Shown here piece after piece: positions 34,731 to 42,358 of a stretch of DNA of 64,000 nucleotides; position 1 is the stretch's first letter; each line of letters begins with the position of its first letter. Below the pieces are notes generated by a model, which was not told the DNA's origin, ran no database searches, and saw nothing but the letters and a program-made list of their open reading frames with translations. Source of the DNA: Alphaproteobacteria bacterium (GTDB lineage: Bacteria; Pseudomonadota; Alphaproteobacteria; Rhizobiales; Aestuariivirgaceae); assembly GCA_024640405.1 (NCBI GenBank), contig JAHEFB010000006.1, positions 13,471-77,470 of the forward strand. Reading direction: 5' to 3'. Made by a program: the position numbers and the translations under genes.

Positions 34731-35603
34731 ATGAGCCAGATATTGACCTATGAAGTAGGCTCTCAAATCCTGCAACACATTTGGGCGCGATTTGGAAGTT
34801 CCAGCGAGGTGCGTAAGCGACTGGAACATGACGGATTTACGGCTCAGAACGCTGATTTGGAATTTTCGGCGTATCACATCGAAGATGAGAAAATCCGTTC
34901 CAAACGTGAGCAAATGTACATCAGGTACAATCACGAAGTTTCGTTTCTGAGACAAGCGAGAATTCTGCTTGGCCCGCAACAGGCAGCAAAGGTACCTGAT
35001 CCGCTACCTGAATTGCCACCTGATCCGTTTCAGCGAGATGGAATCGACCATTTTAAGAATATCAATCGTTTGGCGAACTGGCGCCGGGAAAAGTTCGCGA
35101 ATTGTGTTACCCGTCAACGTGATAAATTGAGCCGACATCCGCAGTTCCGGCACACCAGGCGAGGGTTGATAAACCTTACTTTGGAAGTGGCTCGAGAATG
35201 TGGTGAGCCTTTGGGCCTCCAGTTTGACCGAAAGCGGTCTCACAAGGATCAGCCATCTGCATTTGTACCCGTCAATGCCAACTGGAACTTGCGTTGGTAT
35301 GTTAGAAGTACAAAGTTTTGGATGCCGGCGAATACCATCAGCGGGCCTGGATTTCCGCCCAGAATCCTGTGCCAGTTTGAACTGGTCCTCTGCCGAAATG
35401 ATATCTCACCGCCGGTGGAAAAGTTTCGCCATGAAAGAGGACTTGTTTTGCCCATACCATACAGGTTGTTCGTTACTGGATTTGGTGCAGGATTTGGTGG
35501 TTGCGACGATCCCGAAGGACTGGAATTCATCTTGCGGGCAGATTTTTCGTTACTGCGACAGGTACACACATACATTCGCGAAGTAGTGGCGGAGTATTTC
35601 TAG
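34731..35603 (+). CDS. Hypothetical protein in the inserted segment
   Basis: A 290-residue protein that I do not recognise. It is rich in charged and aromatic residues, with a proline-rich link (KVPDPLPELPPDPFQRDGID), a basic middle (KFANCVTRQRDKLSRHPQFR) and a strand-rich C-terminal half (NANWNLRWYVRSTKFWMP, LVLPIPYRLFVTGFGAGFGG). No signal peptide or membrane helix is seen, so it is probably cytoplasmic. The DNA is clearly more AT-rich than the neighbouring genes, and it lies between the two direct repeats with a toxin-antitoxin pair, so acquisition by transfer is likely. ATG at 34731 has GGAG about 13 nt upstream. Confidence 0.6.
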   Translation: MSQILTYEVGSQILQHIWARFGSSSEVRKRLEHDGFTAQNADLEFSAYHIEDEKIRSKREQMYIRYNHEVSFLRQARILLGPQQAAKVPDPLPELPPDPFQRDGIDHFKNINRLANWRREKFANCVTRQRDKLSRHPQFRHTRRGLINLTLEVARECGEPLGLQFDRKRSHKDQPSAFVPVNANWNLRWYVRSTKFWMPANTISGPGFPPRILCQFELVLCRNDISPPVEKFRHERGLVLPIPYRLFVTGFGAGFGGCDDPEGLEFILRADFSLLRQVHTYIREVVAEYF

Positions 35604-35774
35604 AAGTACTGTAGTTCCTGTGCCATCAACGAAGAGGAATTTCACAGCTTAAGGCTTCTGGAACATCAATGGGAAATTGATAATGGGTTCGACATTCTAA
35701 TCCGGTTTTGAATCGGAAGCTGCACCGGGCTTAGCTTACGCAGGAAATCCGCTAGGCTACCACACCTGCCCATT

Positions 35775-35817
35775 TTGCAATTATTGCTCAATATTGTTAT
35801 AATGAATGTAATAACAA
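35775..35817 (+). promoter_or_regulatory. Promoter and operator of the AbrB-Doc module
   Basis: TTGCAA (35775-35780), a 17-nt spacer and a perfect TATAAT (35798-35803) form a strong sigma-70-type promoter. The inverted repeat TTGTTAT (35794-35800) / ATAACAA (35811-35817) covers the -10 box, as expected for autorepression by the antitoxin. The stretch 35604-35774 shows nothing else. Confidence 0.7.
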
Positions 35818-35833
35818 ATGGGATTATTACGCT

Positions 35834-36061
35834 ATGACCAGTCTCAAAGTCCGTCAGATCGGAAATTCCCTTGGCGTTGTTCTGCCCAAGGAGGCGCTGT
35901 CCAGGCTGAACGTTGCCAGTGGTGACATGCTGTATTTGTCGGAAGCACCCGATGGCTCCATGCGCATTACGCCGTTTGATCCGGCGTTTGACGCCCAGAT
36001 GCAGGCTGCGCGCAAGGGCATGAAGAAATACCGTAATACTCTGCGTGAGCTTGCAAAGTGA
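35834..36061 (+). CDS. AbrB/MazE-type antitoxin
   Basis: A 75-residue protein with the swapped-hairpin AbrB/SpoVT DNA-binding fold: SLKVRQIGNSLGVVLPKEAL, then NVASGDMLYLSEAPDGSMRI. The C-terminal tail (QMQAARKGMKKYRNTLRELA) is helical and basic and should wrap the toxin. It overlaps the downstream doc-like gene by 4 bases, so the two are translated together. Confidence 0.88.
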   Translation: MTSLKVRQIGNSLGVVLPKEALSRLNVASGDMLYLSEAPDGSMRITPFDPAFDAQMQAARKGMKKYRNTLRELAK

Positions 36062-36456
36062 GCGAGCCGGTCTGGGTGTTGCGATCGGTGATCGATGTCA
36101 TCCACGAAATGCAGTTGGCCGAGCACGGCGGTGCTCCGGGCGTTCGCGACGAAAACATGCTGGCATCAGCGCTGGCTCGCCCGGTCAACGCTCATGCATT
36201 TGGTGAAACCGACCTTTGCGCGCTGGCTGCCAGTTATGCATTTGGCATCGCCCGCAACCATCCGTTTGTCGACGGCAACAAACGCACAGCGTTTCTTGCT
36301 GCCTTCGTGTTCTTGAACATGAACGGCGTGGATCTGATCGCTGAAGAAGTGGGTGCAACATCGGCCATGCTTGACCTGGCAGCAGGTGAGGGCGGCGAGA
36401 AAGTTTTTGCAGACTGGCTCCGCTCAAACACCAGGCCAGTTGATAGCTCGGCCTAG
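36058..36456 (+). CDS. Doc-like Fic-domain toxin
   Basis: A 132-residue death-on-curing protein. The Fic/Doc motif NHPFVDGNKRTAFLAAFVFL fits HxFx(D/E)GNKR. Doc phosphorylates and inactivates EF-Tu in phage P1; the same activity is likely but unproven here. GTG start at 36058 inside the antitoxin's last codons (GTGA overlap). The partner is AbrB-type rather than the Phd-type antitoxin of P1. The C-terminus ends just before the right-hand direct repeat. Confidence 0.88.
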   Translation: MSEPVWVLRSVIDVIHEMQLAEHGGAPGVRDENMLASALARPVNAHAFGETDLCALAASYAFGIARNHPFVDGNKRTAFLAAFVFLNMNGVDLIAEEVGATSAMLDLAAGEGGEKVFADWLRSNTRPVDSSA

Positions 36457-36480
36457 AGTTGGTCAGGTCTCGTTGCAAAC

Positions 36481-36515
36481 CGCGCCATACGCGACCGCTT
36501 CAATATTCTGCTTGC
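36481..36515. repeat. Direct repeat, right copy (mttB 3' end / lysR 3' end)
   Basis: Identical to 34518-34552. Read in plus orientation it encodes RAIRDRFNILLAPDRMQPPA then TGA, an alternative end for mttB; read in minus it overlaps the last codons of the lysR gene at 36500. Sequence to its left (36457-36480) is unrelated to mttB, so the insert boundary lies at 36481. Confidence 0.9.
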
Positions 36516-37555
36516 TCCAGACCGGATGCAGCCACCTGCCTGACCGGTTCGCCGTCATTGCCCAGGATCATGATCTCGTGTCCGATCCAGCCGGGCAGGG
36601 GCGCAAGTTCCCTTTCCAGCCGTTCAGTCAGCAACCGACGGGTCAGTTGCGCCAGATTTTCAGGCAAAAGCCCGAGTTCTTCACTGCGGGTAATCAATCT
36701 AATGGTTCGGCTGAATGCTGCAAACGGCAGGCGAAAGCAGTCCAACTTTCCGATGTCGGACCTGCTGTCCAGCAGGCACAGGGGCGTTGTTATCGCCCAG
36801 CCGTTTGATTTCCGGGCCATGGCAAAAATCGAGCGGGAGGCATCGAACGAAGCAAGCGGATCGAGCTTGATGCGCAGCCGGCGCAGTTGCTGCGATATCG
36901 CCTGCCCGATAGGCATGGTTGTGTTGTACTGGATGTACGGAAATCGCTCGATCTGGTTACGCAGGTCCCGTTGGCCGTCCAGCAGACCGGGCGGGGCAAC
37001 AATCACGAAGGGTTCGCGAAGAACCGGAAAATCCTGGTATCGCACTTTCGCTTCCGGCAACTGACCTGACAGGATGATGTCGGCAGATCGGTTTTCCAGT
37101 TGTTTCGTCAGATCATCGGACCTGCCGGAGGTGACCGACAGCAGTGCTCTTGGAAACCGCTGCCGCAAATGGGTCACCAGTTCAGGTGTGATCGAGGCAT
37201 CCAGGTCGTCGATAATTCCCAGGCGAAGTTCCGCCAGTGTTGAAAGCGACACTTCCATCAACTCGGTGCGGGCATCGCTCATCGCCTCCAGTACACGATG
37301 GGCATGGCGGCGCAGGATATTGCCGACCGGCGTAAGCGTCAGCGGGCGTGCCGTGCGGTCCAGAAGCTCGGCTCCCAGCATGTTCTCCAGATTGCCGATC
37401 TGCTGGGACACAGCAGATCGGCTCGCCCCGATGCGGACAGCAGCAAGCGTCATGGAACCGGTTTCTTCAACCGCTACGAACACCTGCAGCGACCGCAGGC
37501 TGATATCTGCAAGCTCAAGCTTGTTATTTTGGCCGGATGGCGTTTTTCTGTTCAT
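36500..37555 (-). CDS. LysR-family regulator, probably of the DMGDH/mttB locus
   Basis: A 351-residue LysR-type regulator. The winged helix is LRSLQVFVAVEETGSMTLAA then GASRSAVSQQIGNLENMLGA; the rest is a periplasmic-binding-like effector domain. The N-terminus has about 15 extra residues before the helix-turn-helix. ATG at 37555 follows AGGACC. Before the insertion at 34.5-36.5 kb its gene would have been convergent with mttB, with overlapping 3' ends. Paired words in its own upstream region match those between the DMGDH-like and mttB-like genes, which supports it as their regulator. Confidence 0.88.
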   Translation of the reverse strand: MNRKTPSGQNNKLELADISLRSLQVFVAVEETGSMTLAAVRIGASRSAVSQQIGNLENMLGAELLDRTARPLTLTPVGNILRRHAHRVLEAMSDARTELMEVSLSTLAELRLGIIDDLDASITPELVTHLRQRFPRALLSVTSGRSDDLTKQLENRSADIILSGQLPEAKVRYQDFPVLREPFVIVAPPGLLDGQRDLRNQIERFPYIQYNTTMPIGQAISQQLRRLRIKLDPLASFDASRSIFAMARKSNGWAITTPLCLLDSRSDIGKLDCFRLPFAAFSRTIRLITRSEELGLLPENLAQLTRRLLTERLERELAPLPGWIGHEIMILGNDGEPVRQVAASGLEQAEY

Positions 37556-37628
37556 AAGATCAATGGGTCCTGACCCTGAACACGCGATGTGAAAGCGTGT
37601 TGAAAACACCAAACTGGACTGTTTAGCA

Positions 37629-37662
37629 AACTTGAACAAGTTATTGTCGCTTAGCTTAACAA
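37629..37662. promoter_or_regulatory. Candidate LysR autoregulatory sites
   Basis: AACTTG-AA-CAAGTT (37629-37642) is a perfect 6-2-6 palindrome. CTTAACAA follows at 37655-37662. On the minus strand these read TTGTTAAG then TTGTTCAA, the pair also found at 32906-32935. Confidence 0.55.
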
Positions 37663-37720
37663 CAGCAGTTTCAGGTATCTGGTGTGTGTGGTGTAGGTTC
37701 CCGCTTTCTGGAGTAGGGTG

Positions 37721-38518
37721 ATGAATTTCGATTTCGAGGATACTGGAACCGGGCCGCTGCTGTTGTTCGTTCCCGGCTCATACAGCACCAGATCCGCCTG
37801 GAAGGGAGTTCAACAGGCGCTGAAGGGCACATACAGGACGGTTTCAATCAGCCTGCCGGGATATGGCGGCAGCGATGAAGTGCGCAGCGATGACGTCGCG
37901 GACATGTCCTTGATGTCTGATTTTCTGGCGCATGTGGTAGACCATGTTGGAGAGAGAGTTCACCTGGTCGGCCATTCTTTTGGAGGTCTGACGGCGTTTG
38001 CCTCGCTGCTCGGTGGCAAGGTCTCGCCGCTCAGCGTGATTACGTTCGAAGGTAACCCGGTCTTTTCACAACCCGACGAGGGTGAGTTTGCCTGGCAGGC
38101 TGACATCGCAGACATGAAACAGCGATTTGAAACAGCGTTTGCGGACGGCGATCCCGACGCTGCTGGCCTCATTATTGATTTCTGGAGCAAACCGGGCGTT
38201 TTCCAGTCCATGCCGGAGCCGGTTCAGAACTTCTGCCGGTCCACCGCATATACCAATGTTCTCGACTGGCGCTCAGCTTCAGGTTTTACTCCTTTTATCT
38301 CGGATTACGCGGCGATTGATGTGCCGTGCACCATTGTGCGTGGTGAGTTTGCCATCCAACCCATGATCGACATATCAATCGGTATTGCCGGGCAGGCTTC
38401 TGACGCGACACTGCACGTGGTCCCGGGCGCCGGGCATTTTCTGATTTCCACCCATGCCGAAGCCTGCGCGGCGATTATCGACCGACACATGTCGGCCTAC
38501 GCGGCAATCAACCTCTGA
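37721..38518 (+). CDS. Alpha/beta hydrolase
   Basis: A 265-residue alpha/beta hydrolase. The oxyanion region is LLLFVPGSYSTRSAW, and the nucleophile elbow is VHLVGHSFGGLTAFAS (serine of GHSFG). The catalytic histidine is in VVPGAGHFLISTH near the C-terminus. The substrate may be an ester, an enol-lactone or a similar compound. ATG at 37721 is preferred to the adjoining GTG at 37718. It is divergent from the LysR gene and may be a further target. Confidence 0.85.
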   Translation: MNFDFEDTGTGPLLLFVPGSYSTRSAWKGVQQALKGTYRTVSISLPGYGGSDEVRSDDVADMSLMSDFLAHVVDHVGERVHLVGHSFGGLTAFASLLGGKVSPLSVITFEGNPVFSQPDEGEFAWQADIADMKQRFETAFADGDPDAAGLIIDFWSKPGVFQSMPEPVQNFCRSTAYTNVLDWRSASGFTPFISDYAAIDVPCTIVRGEFAIQPMIDISIGIAGQASDATLHVVPGAGHFLISTHAEACAAIIDRHMSAYAAINL

Positions 38519-38551
38519 ATCGGATTTCGCAAACTCTTTCTAGAACGGCAC

Positions 38552-39226
38552 TTAACGGGCCAGTATTTCTTTGCCCAGGAAAAAAACGGCCAGCGGAACC
38601 GGTGATACCGCGACTGCTACGGTTATGAGAAACAGAGGCAGTGAGAACAGACGGCTGACGCCGGCGAGTAGTGCGATTCCACCTCCGCCGCCAATCATAA
38701 AGTTTCCAGGAATGTTGAGAATTACAGCCAGCGCAAAATACCGGTATTTCAACATCAATGGCAAAAACCGAACAGGTGCATTTTTGGCCAGTGCCTGCAG
38801 ACGTTGTTGACCGTCCAGCGGTTCAATGGATTTGAGCAATGCGGATGTTTTCGCCAGCCCCAGCCCTTCTACAAATTCAATAAGCAGGTTCAGAGGAATG
38901 AGCCTGCCCACCAGAAAACTTATTGTGAGCCCGGCAACGGTGCACACGTAAACCAGAAAGGCGATTGGAGGACCCAACATTGCGAACAGGGCAATTCCAA
39001 TCTCCGCGCCCGGTACGAATGGAATGGCCAGCAACAGGGTATAGACTGTTGCTGCGACGAGAATGCTGCGGTGAACTACTTCCTCATTGGTTGGCCGTAT
39101 ATCAAAATCGAGCGCCGTTGCAACGGCATGGGTCAGATAGTTTCCAATGACTATCAGGCAAACCAGCAGTGCAAATTTCGCAATCGTCTGCCAACGAAAC
39201 ATGCTTGGGGGCGGGCCTTTGCCCAT
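38552..39226 (-). CDS. TVP38/DedA-like membrane protein
   Basis: A 224-residue polytopic inner-membrane protein with about five to six helices. The segment LLLAIPFVPGAEIGIALFAM and the later glycine-rich GNFMIGGGGGIALLAGVSRL resemble the re-entrant loops of the VTT (SNARE-associated/DedA) superfamily, whose members move lipids or support membrane homeostasis. It has no ribosome binding site of its own, but starts 1 base after the stop of the upstream secreted-protein gene, so it is translated by coupling. Confidence 0.7.
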   Translation of the reverse strand: MGKGPPPSMFRWQTIAKFALLVCLIVIGNYLTHAVATALDFDIRPTNEEVVHRSILVAATVYTLLLAIPFVPGAEIGIALFAMLGPPIAFLVYVCTVAGLTISFLVGRLIPLNLLIEFVEGLGLAKTSALLKSIEPLDGQQRLQALAKNAPVRFLPLMLKYRYFALAVILNIPGNFMIGGGGGIALLAGVSRLFSLPLFLITVAVAVSPVPLAVFFLGKEILAR

Positions 39227-39227
39227 A

Positions 39228-39707
39228 CTACTGGGCGCTTGCTAGTGGCGGAGTCGATTGTTCGAGTTTGCCTGAGAATTCAAATTTTTTTTCAAACGTC
39301 CAGTACCATCGCCTGACTGTCCAGGTCGCAACTCCCTGTATCGTGTCACCCGATACAGTTCCCCGCCAAACAATGGTCGCGTCCTTCTTGGGGCATTTTG
39401 TTTTACTTGAAAATGCAATATTTCCATCAGATTTCTCTACGGAGTAGGGTCGTGCCGGATATTTGCAGCGCAGTTCACACTCCTTGGAAACGAACGTGCC
39501 GTTGGAGAAAACAAAACGATCCGCCACATCTTTCGGCTTGCCGTCCGGACCTACAGCGCCAGCAAAGGACATACCGTCAAGCGGCCCCTTGGCTCCAAGA
39601 TTTTCGTCCTGACCTGCTGCGGCCGGATTTGCAAGATTACTGGCAACAAGGACACCAAGTACGGCCCATAAGGCGGCTGTGTGATGCCTAGATCGAAAGA
39701 TTTTCAT
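39228..39707 (-). CDS. Secreted protein of unknown function
   Basis: A 159-residue exported protein: the N-terminal hydrophobic segment (TAALWAVLGVLVASNLANPA, then AAG) is a signal peptide. The mature part is strand-rich with three cysteines (SKECELRCKYPARP, SKTKCPKKD) and a motif GTVSGDTIQGVATWTV typical of small lipocalin-like or other beta-sandwich proteins. AGGAG lies 8 nt before the ATG. It leads a two-gene operon with the TVP38-like membrane protein. Confidence 0.7.
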   Translation of the reverse strand: MKIFRSRHHTAALWAVLGVLVASNLANPAAAGQDENLGAKGPLDGMSFAGAVGPDGKPKDVADRFVFSNGTFVSKECELRCKYPARPYSVEKSDGNIAFSSKTKCPKKDATIVWRGTVSGDTIQGVATWTVRRWYWTFEKKFEFSGKLEQSTPPLASAQ

Positions 39708-39884
39708 CCTGTCGCTCCTGTCGCTGTCTCGCTCGCAAGGATCATAATATGCATCCCGACCTCGGCTCGGGTGACCATCTTACGTTTCGTGAGTATAGAT
39801 GATTAGGTGATAGCCCAACAAGTCCGGTTGGAAGTTGCCCGGAAGGTGTGCAGCTAACCGCGACAAATCACCGAAACTGACCAC

Positions 39885-40046
39885 TAGAACAAATTTCGCC
39901 CAGATAGAAGCGTTTGACCGGTTTTCTGTTTTCGCTGGCAAGGCGCGGTTTCCGCCGTGATCTGGTTGACCACAAGAAAGCCGCAACGCTGTCCAGCGGA
40001 CCCAGAAAACCGGTCAAACGCTTCTATCTGGGCAAAAATTGCTCTA
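39885..40046. mobile_element. MITE-like element with long terminal inverted repeats
   Basis: The arms 39898-39928 and 40003-40033 are perfect 31-bp inverted repeats (left arm begins GCCCAGATAGAAGCGTTTGA). With three mismatches the pairing extends outward to 39885 and 40046 (TAGA ... TCTA), giving 44-bp arms. The 74-bp centre holds a smaller stem, CGCTGG/CCAGCG. No gene lies inside. Size and structure fit a miniature inverted-repeat transposable element or a large folded RNA. The rest of the 39708-40090 gap is unremarkable. Confidence 0.7.
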
Positions 40047-40090
40047 AACCGAAATGTTCATTCGGCCACATGACACACAAAAGATCAGCT

Positions 40091-41161
40091 TCAGTCTTGC
40101 GGCGGGATCAGCACCAGTTTGCCGGGGTGTTTTTTCGCCTCGAAATCTGCCTGTGCCGTCGCTATGTCGGCCAGCGGATAGGTGTTCGAGATCAGCGGCT
40201 TGAGGCGCCCGGCATTGATCAGGTCGATCAGTTCGCCGAACACTTCGTGCGGTGTGTAGGTACACCCGAAAATCGTCAGGTCGTTGAGGTAGATCGTGCG
40301 CAGATCGGCCTCAATGATGGGTCCGGCAATGGCACCTGAAGTTGCATAGCGTCCGGCGGGCTTCAATGCGTTGATCACCCCGGACCAACCGGAGCCTCCC
40401 ACTACATCGATCACCACGGTGGCAGAGCCTTCCTTCGGCACCTCGTTGCGGTCCAGCAGTAAATCGGCGCCGGCCGCGCCGACCGCTTCCTGCTTGCCGG
40501 CGCTTGCGATGCCGGTGACATGGGCGCCTTTGAGTTTGGCAAGTTGCACTGCCGCCATTCCCACCCCGCCTGACGCACCGGTAATCAGAACCTGATCGCC
40601 CGGCCCCACCCTCGACCGGCTTAACAGGTTATACGCGGTGCCGTAGGCACACGGTAGTGCGGCGATCTCGATATCACTCAGCGGTGCGGCGCTGACATCG
40701 TGCAATTGCGCTGCGGGTATCTTGCAATACTGGGCAAATGCGCCATCGTACTCCGAGCCGATTGCGACGAAACGAGTAGGTGCATCCGGTGTCGGGTTGG
40801 GCTGGTTGGTAGGGCAGGTCACCCGCATTCCCCGAGTGACGTTCATAACACCGTCACCGAGGCTGACAACTTCGCCACAAACGTCGCCTCCCTGAATCAG
40901 CGGGAACTTCAGCGCACCGGCCCAACCGCCGTCATCGACATCAGCATTTGTATCAACATCACCGGTGCTGCCGGAGATGTCCTTTGAGTACCAGCCGATC
41001 CGGGTGTTGATGTCGGTATTGTTGACACCGGCCGCCAGCACCTTGACCAGCACTTCGCCTGGCCCTGGTTCCGGTACCGGAATTGCGTCGTTCCACACAA
41101 GTTTCTCCGGGCCGCCGTGACCGGTCAGTTGAACTCCCTTCATGGCAGCGGGTAATGACAA
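40091..41161 (-). CDS. MDR-superfamily zinc-independent quinone oxidoreductase-like protein
   Basis: A 356-residue medium-chain dehydrogenase/reductase. The N-terminal GroES-like domain has PGPGEVLVKVLAAGVNNTDI and LIQGGDVCGEVVSLGDGV; the NADPH-binding motif is VLITGASGGVGMAAVQLAKL. Metal ligands of alcohol dehydrogenases are absent, so it fits the quinone-oxidoreductase group. TTG at 41161 is the likely start because AAGGAAA lies 8 nt upstream; the ATG six codons later (41143) has none. It is followed upstream by the PanE-like gene in the same direction, 54 bp apart. Confidence 0.88.
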   Translation of the reverse strand: MSLPAAMKGVQLTGHGGPEKLVWNDAIPVPEPGPGEVLVKVLAAGVNNTDINTRIGWYSKDISGSTGDVDTNADVDDGGWAGALKFPLIQGGDVCGEVVSLGDGVMNVTRGMRVTCPTNQPNPTPDAPTRFVAIGSEYDGAFAQYCKIPAAQLHDVSAAPLSDIEIAALPCAYGTAYNLLSRSRVGPGDQVLITGASGGVGMAAVQLAKLKGAHVTGIASAGKQEAVGAAGADLLLDRNEVPKEGSATVVIDVVGGSGWSGVINALKPAGRYATSGAIAGPIIEADLRTIYLNDLTIFGCTYTPHEVFGELIDLINAGRLKPLISNTYPLADIATAQADFEAKKHPGKLVLIPPQD

Positions 41162-41215
41162 TTTCCGTTTCCTTCAACTAACAGGCTTATTGGACCGGTA
41201 TCCGGTCTGGATGGA

Positions 41216-42136
41216 TTACCGGGCGCCGTGCCGATAGGGGCTCAACAGTGCATATACGGTCTTGTTCACCGGGGCCTGTAACCCGCTTTTTTCCGACAGC
41301 CGTGCTACAGCACCGGAAATCCACTCGATCTCCAGCGGACGGCCGTTTTCCAGGTCAATGGCCGTTGAGGCCCGCATGTTTGCGGGCAGGGCCATTGCGG
41401 CAGACCAGATGTCGGTTTCAATTGTGTCCGGCAGAGAGACGCCGCGCGCCCTGGCGAGGCTGGCGGTTTCCGCAATGATCGCCTGAAACAATCCGGTCAG
41501 ATGATCATTTGCAATAATATCGCCTATTGTGCAGCGAACAGCCGCGGTGACACCGGACACTGCCGAGAACAGTACAAACTTCGACCACAGGTCGCGCTCG
41601 ATGTCATCTGTCGCCGGTGCAGATGATCCGGCCTTGTTAATCGCATCCCTGAGCGCGTCAATTCTCTCAGATGGCCGGCTGTCGCGTTCGGCAAATATGA
41701 AACGGTTGAACTCGCCGGTCTGCTTGATATGGCCGGGTGCGGAAATTGTTGTCGAAATCTGCGCAACACCGTTGGCTACATTCTTTTCCGGCAGGATTTG
41801 CGCCAGCCTGTCCGACGCTTCAACGCCGTTGAGAAACGGTATGACGACAGTGTCGTCACCTACCATCGGAATACAGGCCCTTGCGGCAGCTTCCAGACCA
41901 TCGCCCTTGACGCCGAAAATTATCGCATCAACCTTCCCGACCTCTGCAGGATCGCTCGTGGCGATCCACGGCCGCACGCAGTGGGTACCGTCATACCCAT
42001 CAAGCTTCAGTCCGTCTTGCTGGATGGCTTCAAGGTGCGCGCCGCGGGCGATGGTAACCACCTGATGCCCTGAATTTGCCAGGCGCACCGCCAGGTACCC
42101 ACCGATACCCCCGGTAGCCATAGTCGCAATTTTCAT
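41216..42136 (-). CDS. 2-dehydropantoate 2-reductase family protein (PanE/ApbA)
   Basis: A 306-residue NADPH-dependent ketoacid reductase. The N-terminal Rossmann motif is MKIATMATGGIGGYLAVRLA, slightly changed from the usual GxGxxG opening (ATGGIGG). The C-terminal helical domain has DDIERDLWSKFVLFSAVSGV (conserved lysine) and IEWISGAVARLSEKSG. It may make pantoate for CoA, or be a catabolic paralogue. ATG at 42136 follows AGGACCGGG. Probably in one transcript with the MDR gene. Confidence 0.88.
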   Translation of the reverse strand: MKIATMATGGIGGYLAVRLANSGHQVVTIARGAHLEAIQQDGLKLDGYDGTHCVRPWIATSDPAEVGKVDAIIFGVKGDGLEAAARACIPMVGDDTVVIPFLNGVEASDRLAQILPEKNVANGVAQISTTISAPGHIKQTGEFNRFIFAERDSRPSERIDALRDAINKAGSSAPATDDIERDLWSKFVLFSAVSGVTAAVRCTIGDIIANDHLTGLFQAIIAETASLARARGVSLPDTIETDIWSAAMALPANMRASTAIDLENGRPLEIEWISGAVARLSEKSGLQAPVNKTVYALLSPYRHGAR

Positions 42137-42358
42137 ATTCCCGGTCCTGTTCTTGTTTAATGGCATCGCGAAATGATGGATACTAATTTTGCGGGCAACC
42201 TGGCGCAATGGGTCTACGGTCAGGGCCCGGCAAGAATGGACGTTGCCGTTTAACCTACATGACCTAGACTGCCGGTAATCGGTATCCCGGCCCGGCATCG
42301 CTGTCTTGTCAGGGCAAGATGACAGTATTGACGGAGTTTAAATCAGGCGGGACTACAG

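Noticed and set aside
35834-36456. Phage or integrative element with integrase in the insert
   Set aside because: The segment between the repeats has no integrase, transposase or phage gene, so only a cargo insertion of unknown mechanism can be claimed.
39914-40339. Plus-strand frame running through the inverted-repeat element
   Set aside because: It reads across both arms and into the antisense of the MDR gene; no start signal or domain supports it.
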